Source of the DNA: Corynebacterium suranareeae
GTDB taxonomy: Bacteria; Actinomycetota; Actinomycetes; Mycobacteriales; Mycobacteriaceae
NCBI RefSeq assembly: GCF_002355155.1
Contig: NZ_AP017369.1
Coordinates: forward strand, 1 to 64,000
DNA: 64,000 nt
Reading direction: 5' to 3'
The notes under the pieces are model-generated. The model did not search any database and was not told the DNA's origin. It saw only the letters and a program-made list of their open reading frames with translations. Every line of letters starts with the position of its first letter. Within the stretch, counting starts at the first letter, position 1. Of the stretch, positions 46,023-55,444 are shown piece by piece. The position numbers and the translations under genes are program-made.

Positions 46023-46919
46023 CTAGGGACTAACAATACGAACTTCAATATTGGAATGACCCACCGTAATTACATCACCATCAGCCAACAACCAATTATC
46101 CACCGGAGTGTCATTGACTGTTGTGCCATTAGTTGACTTCAAATCAACCAAAATGGCATCCCGACCATCCCACGTGATCTCCACATGCTGACGAGACACA
46201 CCAGTATCCGGCAAACGAAGATCCGCATCATTACTACGACCAATAATGTTCGAACCCTCCTGCACCACATAAGTACGGCTCGAACCATCCTGCAGCAGCA
46301 AAGTCACAGTAGGTCCCGCAGGCTTCAAACCACCCTGGCGATGCGCATCCACCTGAGACTGCGACACACCCTGCACAAGAGGCCGCTCAGCTGACTGCGC
46401 CGGCAAAAACTCCGTACCAGTGTAAGGGGAACTGTCAGACACGTTCTTCGACTCACTTTCTGCGACCGGCAGGATGCCGTCGCCTTCCAAAGGCAGATAA
46501 CCGCTACTTAACTCCGGATCCGGATCCTTCTCCGAAACCGACTTCAACTGGCCCGTATGCAACGAAGAATCCTCTTCAATCAACACAACCACCGGCCCAA
46601 CCAACGTCCAGCCACTGTTCCTGCAAAACCTCATCATCTGATCACCAAAACGAGGCGGCTGATCAGGGAAACGATCGACGAGATTACTAAAATCATTCGG
46701 ACTTACCGAAACTTTAAAAACATTCGGCGCCTCAACATAGCCATACTCAGTATGAACCACATTGTCCTCAGCCTCCTGCTTCAACAGCTCCTCAAGCTCC
46801 GCCGGAACAACACGACCACGGAAAACAAACGCCAACGCATTATCAAGGCCGCGCTGCATAGAACTGTCCAGCTTGGCCAAACTGTTCATAGCATTAGCTA
46901 TACGACTTGAAGTAGCCAT
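46023..46919 (-). CDS. fhaA: FHA-domain protein FhaA with DUF3662 N-terminus
   Basis: A 298-residue cytoplasmic protein: DUF3662 domain (about residues 1-120), a flexible linker, then a C-terminal FHA domain (about 215-295, with GRSNDADLRLPDTGVSRQHVEI and DLKSTNGTTVNDTPV). FHA domains recognise threonine-phosphorylated partners such as PknB substrates. First gene of the seven-gene minus-strand operon; AAGGAGG stands 11 bp before the ATG. Confidence 0.94.
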   Translation of the reverse strand: MATSSRIANAMNSLAKLDSSMQRGLDNALAFVFRGRVVPAELEELLKQEAEDNVVHTEYGYVEAPNVFKVSVSPNDFSNLVDRFPDQPPRFGDQMMRFCRNSGWTLVGPVVVLIEEDSSLHTGQLKSVSEKDPDPELSSGYLPLEGDGILPVAESESKNVSDSSPYTGTEFLPAQSAERPLVQGVSQSQVDAHRQGGLKPAGPTVTLLLQDGSSRTYVVQEGSNIIGRSNDADLRLPDTGVSRQHVEITWDGRDAILVDLKSTNGTTVNDTPVDNWLLADGDVITVGHSNIEVRIVSP

Positions 46920-47223
46920 AAAAATTGCGACCTCCTTTTCCTAACAAGTTGGGTGTTCCATAAGTGTCTTCTCCTAGAAAACGCCTAAGGGCATGACTTT
47001 GTCCCTCCCTGTGACTGAAATTTCTTTTAAAACCTTCACAGGGTTTAGAACAAAGCGCACGATAGCGTCATTATAGAGGTGAACTATGCCAGAGTTATAG
47101 GCGAAAACACCGGAGTGGATAAATTTACATCTTTGTTGCCATTTAGGAAATGGCGGTTTAGCTGCCAATTTGGTATTCATTACCCGTCGCATGCTATCTT
47201 TAACAAGTCGCAAAAGACACCCT

Positions 47224-47310
47224 GCCCGGGTGGCGGAATTGGCAGACGCGCTGGCTTCAGGTGCCAGTGTTCGCAAGGACGTGGGGGTTCAAGTCCCCCC
47301 CCGGGCACCA
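47224..47310 (+). tRNA. tRNA-Leu (CAG)
   Basis: 87 nt with a long variable arm and encoded CCA. Acceptor GCCCGGG pairs with CCCGGGC; the anticodon loop CTTCAGG gives CAG; T loop TTCAAGT. It borders an AT-rich accessory patch. Confidence 0.95.
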
Positions 47311-47312
47311 CT

Positions 47313-47357
47313 ACCGGAGGTCATTATCTTGAAAAAGATAATGACCTCCGGTTTTTG
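47313..47357 (+). terminator. Strong terminator after tRNA-Leu
   Basis: An 18-bp perfect stem (arms 47313-47330 and 47335-47352) is closed by a GAAA tetraloop and followed by TTTTTG. Confidence 0.92.
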
Positions 47358-47581
47358 TGTTCAAGAAGAAGTGGCCCGAGTTCTGGCTGTGTCAGTGGGG
47401 CTGTGGTTAAGGGGAAATGTGCGCTTTCCTCAGGTCGGCACGAATAGTCACATACAGTGCTAGTTGAAGTGTCCTGCTCGTCCCTGTCTGATACCGATAG
47501 CTGTGAAGATGGGTGTAGGTTCTGGCTTAGAGTGAAATATGATCTCTTGCGATACTTTTGAACTAAGTGTAGGGAACTTAC

Positions 47582-48533
47582 GTGGAAAAATTTTTTGGAT
47601 CTGCATTGTTGTATGGACAACCGAAAATAGCTGGTACTAAGGGGACATTCTCGGTTGTGGCAGGGCTGTCAGAAGCGCAATACTCAGGGTATCATTTTGC
47701 TTTAAATCGGTTGCGTAAATTGTTGATGGACAGTCACGCTGCTTTCCTTGCAATTGCGGTTAAGGATTTTGCAGACACTGTAGATTCAACTGGTGACCGA
47801 TTGGCGAACGGGCCAATACCCCGGAAACGGCTCAGATTCAGTTGAATATCTGCGCCACAAATTTACTAACTCTCTCCTTTCTGTTTGTTCGCTTATTGTC
47901 TTTGAGCAGGATAAGACGATTAATGCCATCGAAAAAAACTATGGGAATGAAAGTGAAGAGTTTAAGAAGGCAAAGCAGGCTTACGCTCTACTTTTCGATT
48001 CAAATTTTGGCTACCGTTTTCTTTCTAAACTTCGCAATGTAATGCATCACGATACTATGGACGTCTTGTCGATCGATATACATGCTGGAGTAAATGGACC
48101 GATTCGGCAGGGGGTAGCTGATGTTCGTTTGGCGCGGACACCTCTTATTAACAGTCGACACTGTAATAGGCAGCTTAAAGCGCAGCTACGGGAGCTTGAC
48201 CAAGATCCAATGTATTTAGAAATGATGCTGCAAGCAATTAGTGGTTTGAAAGTTGTAACAAGGTACCTGCGGCCTCTTGTGGAGCCAGCATTGGAAGATC
48301 ATTGTGCAATATTGAGAAGTTTTGAGTTGCTTTATGGTGGAGAGGCTGGACAAAGAATGCTGGGGAGAGGGACGATCGAAATAATTGAAGGAGTTCCTCG
48401 ATTACCTCGATATGAACGTGTAGATGCTGAAATTCTAGACTTTGTTCACGGAAATGTGCAGCCTATACCGGTATTTGACTACGAGACAATCGCTCCATTT
48501 GATTCTGAGATTTTTGCTAGTGAGTTAACTTAG
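47582..48533 (+). pseudogene. Frameshifted HEPN-like gene
   Basis: Two frames appear to be one gene: 47582-47845 (88 residues, GTG start) and 47793-48533 (from GTG 47793, 246 residues) in the next frame. The second frame is closed upstream by TAG at 47781, so the shift lies between 47784 and 47845. The C-terminal part has the HEPN RNase-type motif RNVMHH (R-N-x3-H) in a helix FGYRFLSKLRNVMHH. HEPN domains with Rx4-6H are often toxins or defence RNases. The whole region is AT-rich compared with its neighbours. It could be a true pseudogene, a sequencing error or a frameshift-expressed protein. The CHAT gene follows 271 bp later. Confidence 0.55.
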
Positions 48534-48804
48534 CTAAGACCTACGAATCAGGACTTAGAGTTGCAGATACTGAAATGCCGGCAAGGGCATGTAGGTATCG
48601 GAATCGACAAGTTGAGTCCTTTAAATATAGCGAATTTAGTGCTTGATATTACTTGACAGCCGCCAATATCTCCTTGTTGGCTTCTTCATAGAGTAGTCGA
48701 GATTCGGAAAGATTAAATAGAGAATAAATGTTCTAATTGTTCTCCGAGTGTCCACCTTCTCTTATAAATTGGGGCTAAGTAAATAACCCATTAGGAGATC
48801 GAAA

Positions 48805-49866
48805 ATGAGTGCCAGACTGTATCAGGGACAGCTTGATAGTAAGCGCAAGCAAAGAGTGGACGCGGAAAAGAAGACAGGTGAGTTTCGGATAAAAGAATCT
48901 ACTAAGCGAGCAGACGCCGCCAAAGCGAGATTAAGTGCGTCGAGGTCCAAAAATCAGTCCACCATTCAAAGTAAACTTCGAGAAGCTGATCGAAGAGAAA
49001 GTGAAGCTGAAACTGCAGGGAAAGAGGCAAATCGCTGGCAAGCTAAAGCATCTGGGTATGCAAAAGAAGAACTGAATTTAGAAATAAAACTAGCCAGGGC
49101 AAAGCAAATGGAAGCCGATGCTGTAGAACGGAAACGAAAGCGTGAACAGCTAGCCAGGGAGAGGCGTGAGATTGCTGAGAGAACAGAATTGCAGTCTCGA
49201 ATTAGCCATTCAGAATTAACTATTGATCGTGCGTTGCGACAGCTTCCTGCTCCAAAATCAGAAAAGTTGAGAGTCTTAATTCTCGGAGCGTCATCTTCAG
49301 GAGATCTTCGGGTTGGACGAGAACAGAAACGCATCCGAGCGGCTGTTGAGTCAGCGCTACATCGAGATCAGATTGACCTTGATGTTAGACCTGCGGCTAC
49401 AACAGATGATTTGCTCGATGGAATCACTAAATTTCGACCTCATATTGTGCATTTTTCTGGACACAGCAATGATGAGCTGATTGTGTTTGAGAGAGAGTTG
49501 GATGAACCTCACGAAGGAGCGATTATTAGTGCCCATGCATTCGCCCGAGCACTTTCAGCGACTGATGATCCGCCACTGCTCATTTTGTTGAATTCTTGTA
49601 ATTCAGCGACACAAATCGGTGATCTTGTGGAACAAGTAGCTCCCTTTGCAATTGGAATGGCGAATGTGATTAGCGACGGTGATGCAATTAATTACGCCGC
49701 TCAGTTTTATGCTGCAGTTGCCAACGGGCAATCGATTAATTCTGCTCACATGGCTGGACAAGCGCGACTTGAACTTGATGGGCTTGATAGCGCAGACCTG
49801 CCTACCTTAGCGTTTGCTCCTGATGTTGATCCAGGGTTAACTGTACTAGTATCTCCCCCTGCATGA
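48805..49866 (+). CDS. Coiled-coil CHAT-domain (caspase-like) protease
   Basis: The 353-residue product has a long charged coiled coil (about residues 1-145, K/E/R/A-rich) and a C-terminal CHAT domain (about residues 155-350). The catalytic pair is visible: His220 in IVHFSGHSND and Cys265 in LILLNSCNSATQ. CHAT proteases belong to the caspase-like clan and in bacteria are frequent effectors of defence or regulated death. AGGAG stands before the ATG and a -10-like TATAAA at 48763-48768 suggests its own promoter. AT-rich, accessory in character. Target and trigger are unknown. Confidence 0.8.
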   Translation: MSARLYQGQLDSKRKQRVDAEKKTGEFRIKESTKRADAAKARLSASRSKNQSTIQSKLREADRRESEAETAGKEANRWQAKASGYAKEELNLEIKLARAKQMEADAVERKRKREQLARERREIAERTELQSRISHSELTIDRALRQLPAPKSEKLRVLILGASSSGDLRVGREQKRIRAAVESALHRDQIDLDVRPAATTDDLLDGITKFRPHIVHFSGHSNDELIVFERELDEPHEGAIISAHAFARALSATDDPPLLILLNSCNSATQIGDLVEQVAPFAIGMANVISDGDAINYAAQFYAAVANGQSINSAHMAGQARLELDGLDSADLPTLAFAPDVDPGLTVLVSPPA

Positions 49867-49887
49867 TCTGAAAATTAGTTTTACGAA

Positions 49888-49946
49888 TTTTGCATCGATG
49901 CGATGATAATTTGAAGTGCGTCGATGCAAAACCGACAAATTTTTTG
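49888..49946 (+). terminator. Terminator of the CHAT gene
   Basis: TTTTGCATCGA (49888-49898) and TCGATGCAAAA (49921-49931) are perfect inverted arms, followed after 7 bp by a run of T residues. Confidence 0.65.
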
Positions 49947-50113
49947 TTACTTTCTAGCCCCTAGTGTCGGAATTTCTTGGACTCTGAAGTTAAAGGATTC
50001 TTTCAAATTCGTAGGGTTAGCGGTGTAGGCTTGCGCAGAAATCTCCTTAGCTCTAAATAAGTGCTATTGGATTGGTATTAGTAATGGAAGCTGAGAGCTG
50101 AGTTGGGTATAAG

Positions 50114-51871
50114 CTAACCAGTATTTTCGGTTGCATACGACAAACTTTCTTGCGATAGCTTCGCAATATCGCGTCCCATGCGATAGCCAAACACCAAGGC
50201 TGGTCCGATGTGGGAGCCATAACCTGGGTAGCCGCCGCCGAATACTGACACTGCTGAGGCACCGACAGAGAAGAGTCCGCGAATTGGTTCTCCTGCGGAA
50301 TTGATGACGGCTGAGTGATTATCAACATCAATTCCAGCGAAGGACCCAAGGTCACCCATCTGGATTTTCACGGCGTAATAAGGATCCTTGTCCAAGGTGG
50401 CGAGGTTGGGATTTGGTTTGTGGTCGGGATCGCCGCGGAAGTGGTTGTAGGCGGTGGAGCCTCGGCCAAAGTCATCATCGACTCCCTTTTCAGCAAAGGT
50501 GTTGAAGCGGTTGACGGTGGCTTCAAGTGTTTTGGGATCTGCGCCGATCTTGGTGGCTAGTTCGCGGAGCGTGTTTGCTTTGTGGAGAAAGCCGATGTTA
50601 TGGAAGTACTTGCGGGGGATGGGCCATGGTTTTGCGTAGCCGATTCCGTAGGTGTGCATGCAGGCTTCGTCGGCGATGATCCAGGCGTAGGTATCGTCGT
50701 GGTCTTTGTCGTGTTCGAGAAGCTGGCGCCCAAAGTCGTGGTAGCTTAGGGCTTCATTTCCGAAGCGTTTTCCTGTGCGGTCGACGGTGATCATGCCGGG
50801 TAGGCCGATTTGGCGAAGGTGTGGGAAGAGGCGTTGGCGGCCGTCGCGAAGCTGTTTGAATGCGGTGATCGGTGCCCAGGATCCTGGTGCGAAGAGGTCG
50901 TCGTTGATGTGGCCACCTGCTTGGATCGCCATTTCCGCACTTGATCCATCGTGGCCAACGGTGGGGGTGATGTGGTTGGTGCCGTGAGGATCGTGAGGGA
51001 AGAATTGGCTGCGTAGGGATGTGTTTCCGGTAAAACCTCCGCCAGCTAGTACAACACCCATCCGAGCTTTTACCTTGCCGGAGTGAACGCCGCCAAGGAT
51101 TGCTCCAGAAATTGAGCCGTCGGATTCCTGAATGAGGGATTCAACAGGTGTGGAGGTCCAGATTTTGACACCTGCATCGAGTGCTGATTTCACCATGCGG
51201 GTAATCAATGCGGAACCGTTGGTTCGTTTGAGTGGCTGACCGTGGATGGCTGCATCGAACCAGGTGCGGGTGAGTTTTGCTGCAACATAGAGGAAAGATT
51301 TGATGGAACGGTTGGCGTGGAGGACTTGGTTGAGGTCTGCGCCGACTTGAGGCATGTATCCAAAAACGGTGTAACTGCTCAAGTAGGGCTGTAGTTCTCG
51401 ACGGCGATCACCCAGCATGCGTGCATCGGCATCATCGGGAAGGATTGCGCGGCCACTGAGACGAGCACCGGGGAGATCCATTTGGTAGTCGGGTGCTTTT
51501 TCTGGGTAGACAAAGTTCACCTCGGTGTTGTTTTCAAAGAAGCTGATGGCTTCTGGAACGGTATCCAAGAATGCATTGACGCCAGCTTCGTTGTAATGCT
51601 CCGGTGCTAATGCTTTGAGGTAGGTTTCTACTTCTTCACGGCTATCGCCAGTGGTTTTTGCTCCTTTGGGGTTTCCAGGAACCCACGCCCAACCAGCAGA
51701 AATCGCGGTGGTGCCGCCAAAGTACTTTTCTTTCTCTGCGACGATGACATCAAGTCCCTGGTGTGCTGCCGCAAGTGCGGTGGCAAGCCCTGATGCGCCT
51801 GAGCCGATAACAAGGACATCGCAGGTTCGGTCGGCGGTGATTGTCTTGGTAGAGGTAGAGGACTTACTCAA
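50114..51871 (-). CDS. FAD-dependent dehydrogenase (fumarate reductase/KstD-like), first copy
   Basis: A 585-residue flavoprotein with the dinucleotide-binding motif VLVIGSGASGLATALAAAHQG near residue 19, EKYFGGTTAISAGWAW near residue 48, and the C-terminal FAD contact region FGGGYPGYGSHIGPALVFGYRMG near residue 545. This is the layout of 3-ketosteroid delta-1-dehydrogenases and flavocytochrome c-type enzymes; the real substrate is unknown. Start TTG 51871, preceded by a purine-rich GAGAGAAG. It ends the minus-strand operon that also contains a paralogue, a transporter and a Dabb protein. Confidence 0.8.
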   Translation of the reverse strand: MSKSSTSTKTITADRTCDVLVIGSGASGLATALAAAHQGLDVIVAEKEKYFGGTTAISAGWAWVPGNPKGAKTTGDSREEVETYLKALAPEHYNEAGVNAFLDTVPEAISFFENNTEVNFVYPEKAPDYQMDLPGARLSGRAILPDDADARMLGDRRRELQPYLSSYTVFGYMPQVGADLNQVLHANRSIKSFLYVAAKLTRTWFDAAIHGQPLKRTNGSALITRMVKSALDAGVKIWTSTPVESLIQESDGSISGAILGGVHSGKVKARMGVVLAGGGFTGNTSLRSQFFPHDPHGTNHITPTVGHDGSSAEMAIQAGGHINDDLFAPGSWAPITAFKQLRDGRQRLFPHLRQIGLPGMITVDRTGKRFGNEALSYHDFGRQLLEHDKDHDDTYAWIIADEACMHTYGIGYAKPWPIPRKYFHNIGFLHKANTLRELATKIGADPKTLEATVNRFNTFAEKGVDDDFGRGSTAYNHFRGDPDHKPNPNLATLDKDPYYAVKIQMGDLGSFAGIDVDNHSAVINSAGEPIRGLFSVGASAVSVFGGGYPGYGSHIGPALVFGYRMGRDIAKLSQESLSYATENTG

Positions 51872-51905
51872 GGGAATGCTTCTCTCTTTGTGGTGAGTTT
51901 TCTAA

Positions 51906-53294
51906 TTACAAGCTGCGTGCAGGTTCTTTGGTGTGCTGAACTGCTTGCTGGGTTGGCCACGTACCGGTTGCCTTGAGATAAGGCTCGCCGAGCAGTTTGA
52001 TATCGGTGAATGCAGTTTCACGTGCTGAGAGCACTGCGATGATTGCCAGCAAGGAGCAACCTGCACCGAATACGGCGACTGGAATCCAGCCGTAGGTGCC
52101 GTCGTTAAGCAAAAGGCCTCCGATCATGGGGCCGAAACCGGCCACGACCAGGCCGAGCTGATTGCCCATAGCCATGCCGGTGTAGCGCACCGGTGCGGCG
52201 AAAAGTTCTGCGAAGAAGCTGGTCCAGATTCCGTTGAAACCGGAGTACAGGACGGTCATGAATAGGAAACTTGCGCCGAAGACGAGCCAAATGTTTCCGG
52301 TGCCAAGGGCCAGGAAGTAGACGAAGATGGTGAAACCGCAGCCAAACATGGCAGTTAGGAGGAGTGGTTTGCGGCCGATTCTGTCGGAAAGGCGTCCGGC
52401 GAGTGGCATCATGATCATGGATAGACCGATGGCTGTGGCGTTAACGGCCAGGATGGAGGAGCGTTCAAATCCGCCGTGGCTGGTTGCGTACGACAATCCG
52501 AATACCGTGAAGATGGTCTGCATGACAGAGAAAATGGACATCATGAGCACGCGCAGCACGTCTGCACCTTGGTACTTCAACACTTCGCCGGCTGGAAGTT
52601 TCTTCTGCTGGTCTGCTACTTCATCTTCAAAGACTGGGGTTTCATCAAGGTGTGTTCGAACCCAGAAAGCGATGATGAGGACTACGACAGATAGAAGGAA
52701 GGGGATTCGCCAGCCCCAGCTCATCATTTGTGCTTCAGGAAGTGCTGCAACTGGGATGAAGACCAAGGTGGACAGCACCATTCCGGATGCGTAACCAGTC
52801 ATGATGAAGGAATTGAAAAAGCCGCGTCGACCTTCTGGCGAGTGCTCCAAGGTAAGAGATGAGGCGCCAGCTGCCTCGGCACCTGCTGAGAAACCTTGAG
52901 CTAGGCGAGCGACAACGAGAAGAACAGTGGCCCAAATGCCGATCTGCGAATACGTGGGAAGCAAACCGATAGAAAGCGATGCAATACCCATGATCAGCAG
53001 GGTGACCAGGAGAACGTTCTTGCGGCCAAGGCGGTCACCGAAGTGTCCCATGACAAGCCCACCTAAAGGACGAGCGATATACGCGACGCCGAATGTGGCA
53101 AACGCTGCGATGGTTGCAATCGCTGGGTTTCCATCTGGGAAAAACAGCTTTGGAAAAACAAGTGCTGCTGCAGTGCCGTAGATAAAGAAGTCGTAGTACT
53201 CAAGTGTGGAACCAAGAAATGATGCCAGGGCGGCTTTCTTGGGACTGCGTCTTGCTTCAAGATCTGAACTAAGTGTTGCGCTGTGTGTAGACAT
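51906..53294 (-). CDS. MFS transporter, metabolite:H+ symporter (MHS) type
   Basis: A 462-residue twelve-span protein with MHS-family features: GSTLEYYDFFIYGTAAALVF near residue 28, the loop motif GHFGDRLGRKNVL near residue 83, and GRLSDRIGRKPLL near residue 300. MHS members import carboxylates or similar polar metabolites such as shikimate or dicarboxylates. AAAAGGA precedes the ATG. It probably supplies the substrate for the flavin enzymes on either side. Confidence 0.85.
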   Translation of the reverse strand: MSTHSATLSSDLEARRSPKKAALASFLGSTLEYYDFFIYGTAAALVFPKLFFPDGNPAIATIAAFATFGVAYIARPLGGLVMGHFGDRLGRKNVLLVTLLIMGIASLSIGLLPTYSQIGIWATVLLVVARLAQGFSAGAEAAGASSLTLEHSPEGRRGFFNSFIMTGYASGMVLSTLVFIPVAALPEAQMMSWGWRIPFLLSVVVLIIAFWVRTHLDETPVFEDEVADQQKKLPAGEVLKYQGADVLRVLMMSIFSVMQTIFTVFGLSYATSHGGFERSSILAVNATAIGLSMIMMPLAGRLSDRIGRKPLLLTAMFGCGFTIFVYFLALGTGNIWLVFGASFLFMTVLYSGFNGIWTSFFAELFAAPVRYTGMAMGNQLGLVVAGFGPMIGGLLLNDGTYGWIPVAVFGAGCSLLAIIAVLSARETAFTDIKLLGEPYLKATGTWPTQQAVQHTKEPARSL

Positions 53295-53337
53295 GATGTG
53301 GTCCTTTTCTTAAACGAAATCAGGTTCTTGAAAGAAT

Positions 53338-53631
53338 TCAGGGAATTTCGAAATCGACGTAGGCGATTTCTTCAGCGTTTGGCAAGGAGTAGGGTTTGAT
53401 CGCTTCATGCAACGGATGTGTGTTGTACACAGCGATTGCTTCTGTATTTGTGAAATCAGCGATGATGACGTGATCCCACGATTTTTCAGTTTTTAAGATG
53501 TCGTGACCGTGGATAAGTTTCAGCAGGCCAGGGATATTGCCTTCTAGTTTTTCAAGGCCTTCGACCCATTTGCTCCGAATATCGTCGGTGAAGGAATCTT
53601 TCCACCGGATCATAAGAACGTGGCGGATCAT
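53338..53631 (-). CDS. Dabb-type (stress responsive A/B barrel) small protein
   Basis: A 97-residue protein beginning MIRHVLMIRWKDS with the Dabb pattern: HxxxxxWK, then LEGNIPGLLKLIHGHD, and the DHVIIADFTNTEAIAVYNTHPLHEAI stretch. These dimeric barrels include small enzymes and monooxygenase-like proteins. It overlaps the upstream flavin enzyme gene (ATGA), so its role is presumably in the same pathway. Confidence 0.8.
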   Translation of the reverse strand: MIRHVLMIRWKDSFTDDIRSKWVEGLEKLEGNIPGLLKLIHGHDILKTEKSWDHVIIADFTNTEAIAVYNTHPLHEAIKPYSLPNAEEIAYVDFEIP

Positions 53632-55277
53632 GAAGCATGCGATTCTGCAGGAATACGGACACTGGAAGCAATGGTGCGACCGGCTTGATAAGCCATGGTC
53701 ATGAGGGGTCCAAGGGTTGCTCCCGCTCCGGGGTAACCAGAAGCATAGGGAGATTCAGTGGCATTGCCAGCGGCAAATAGGCCTGGGATGGGATTGCCAT
53801 CCACGTCGATGACCTGGGCGTTTCCGTCAGTAGCGATGCCACCACAAGTGCCGAATGCACCGTTAACTACTTCCATTGCGTAGAAAGGACCTTGTTGTAG
53901 TGGACCTAGTGACGGGTTTGGCCATGGGCAATCGGAATCGCCCCAGTAGCGGTCGTATTCGGAATCGCCGCGACCGAAATCTTCATCCACGCCCTTGATT
54001 GCCATGTCATTGAATCGCTTAACAGTGGCAGTGAGGTTTGTTGCCGGAACGTTGAGTTTGGTGGCGAGCTCCTCCAAAGTTTCTGCTTCGATGAGGTAAT
54101 CAGGAGTTGGTTGGCCTGATCGGTGATCGAGAATTCCGTAGCGGTCAAGGTAGGACTGATCGAAAATCACATGAGCCGGGGTGTTCAGCGTCTGGTTGTT
54201 TGGTGAATCCCATGACTGCAGGCAGCGGGCAAGATCGTTGTAGTTTTGTGCCTCATTGGCAAAACGCTGACCATGCCTATTGATCATGATGGAACCAGGC
54301 CCTTGGCGTTCAAAGCGAAGGAGCGATCCGATGGGTTCACCATCACGCATGCCACCGGTAATCGACATCGGTGCCCACCATGCCTCGCGAGTTCCACGGG
54401 TGGCTGCACCAATGCGCTGCGCCATCTTCAGGCCATCACCAGTATTGGTTGGTGGGGAGCACATTGTGTACAAGCGAGTAGATAATAAGGAATCGGCAAG
54501 CTGGTGATCCCATTCAAATCCACCGGATGCAATCATGACTGAGCCAGCAGAAATGGTGTGCCCTTCTTCTAGCTCAACGCCATCGACTCGCTGCGCATCG
54601 CCAAGCAACTTAGTAACGCGGGAATCCACAGCGAAGGTGACATTGAGGCGAACACACGCGGCAATCAACATGGATACCAGCGCGTGGCCCTTGGCTGCGA
54701 AACCATCTTCCACACGTTGATTAAGTTCATCCCATGGAAATTTGGTGAATGCTCCCCAGGTTTCATATTCCTGCATTGTGTATGGATGCCGGCCATCAGT
54801 GCGTACATAATCAGCCAAATCACCGAGTGACTCACGGTAATTAAAAAGCTGAGGTTCGATGGTTCGACCACCCTGGACCGCGCCGGGAAGGTCTTGGCGA
54901 TAGTCAGGGAAGTTGTCCAGGAAGAGGAACTTCACGCCCAATTCATCTTCGATAAATTCCAGCATGTCTGAGCCGTGAAGGAGGGCGGCGTCGAGAAGCT
55001 CTGCACGTCCGCGCCCCCTGGCAACCGCTTCGACGTACTCGCGGCCTGCTTGTTTGGAATCTGCAAAGCCCGCTTCGCGGGCGTAGTGGTTGTCAACGAC
55101 CCACAGCATTCCGCCGGAGACAGCTGAGGTGCCACCGAGAAGTTCTGCTTTTTCCAACACGAGGACGGACAGTCCCGCGTGGGCTGCGGTGGCAGCGGCG
55201 GTGAGTCCGCCAGCGCCAGAGCCGACGACGATAAGATCGTAGTGGTTGGCCAGGTTGGTAGAGTTTAAGACTTTCAT
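53628..55277 (-). CDS. FAD-dependent dehydrogenase (fumarate reductase/KstD-like), second copy
   Basis: A 549-residue paralogue of the enzyme at 50114: LIVVGSGAGGLTAAATAAHAG near the N-terminus, EKAELLGGTSAVSGGMLWV, and ASGYPGAGATLGPLMTMAYQAG at the end. ATG 55277 (MKVLNSTNLANHYD) is preferred over the in-frame TTG at 55298. First gene of the operon; an extended palindrome upstream (55353-55393) is the likely control site. A 12-mer copy lies at 54988-54999. Confidence 0.82.
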   Translation of the reverse strand: MKVLNSTNLANHYDLIVVGSGAGGLTAAATAAHAGLSVLVLEKAELLGGTSAVSGGMLWVVDNHYAREAGFADSKQAGREYVEAVARGRGRAELLDAALLHGSDMLEFIEDELGVKFLFLDNFPDYRQDLPGAVQGGRTIEPQLFNYRESLGDLADYVRTDGRHPYTMQEYETWGAFTKFPWDELNQRVEDGFAAKGHALVSMLIAACVRLNVTFAVDSRVTKLLGDAQRVDGVELEEGHTISAGSVMIASGGFEWDHQLADSLLSTRLYTMCSPPTNTGDGLKMAQRIGAATRGTREAWWAPMSITGGMRDGEPIGSLLRFERQGPGSIMINRHGQRFANEAQNYNDLARCLQSWDSPNNQTLNTPAHVIFDQSYLDRYGILDHRSGQPTPDYLIEAETLEELATKLNVPATNLTATVKRFNDMAIKGVDEDFGRGDSEYDRYWGDSDCPWPNPSLGPLQQGPFYAMEVVNGAFGTCGGIATDGNAQVIDVDGNPIPGLFAAGNATESPYASGYPGAGATLGPLMTMAYQAGRTIASSVRIPAESHAS

Positions 55278-55352
55278 TAAATGTGTTCCCGTTCGCAAGT
55301 GGTCGACTATGTGATTTAGATCATTGTTGCGGGGAAAGGGGATTGAAAGAGG

Positions 55353-55393
55353 AAAACCATTGAATGGAACACTGTGTTCCGTTGAATGGTTTT
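55353..55393. promoter_or_regulatory. Extended palindromic operator
   Basis: The inner core GGAACAC-T-GTGTTCC (55366-55380) is a perfect palindrome. It is enclosed by outer arms AAAACCATT and AATGGTTTT (55353-55361 and 55385-55393). It lies in the divergent gap between the flavin-enzyme operon and the SDR gene, next to an IclR-type regulator gene. Confidence 0.7.
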
Positions 55394-55444
55394 TAATTAA
55401 TCGGCGCGGGCTTTTCTTATGGGCTAATCGGTACTCTGCGACTT

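Noticed and set aside
47311..50110. Attachment-site repeat of the tRNA-Leu end at the far side of the accessory patch
   Set aside because: I looked for a copy of the tRNA 3-prime sequence before 50110 and found none, and no integrase gene is present; an integrated element is not supported.
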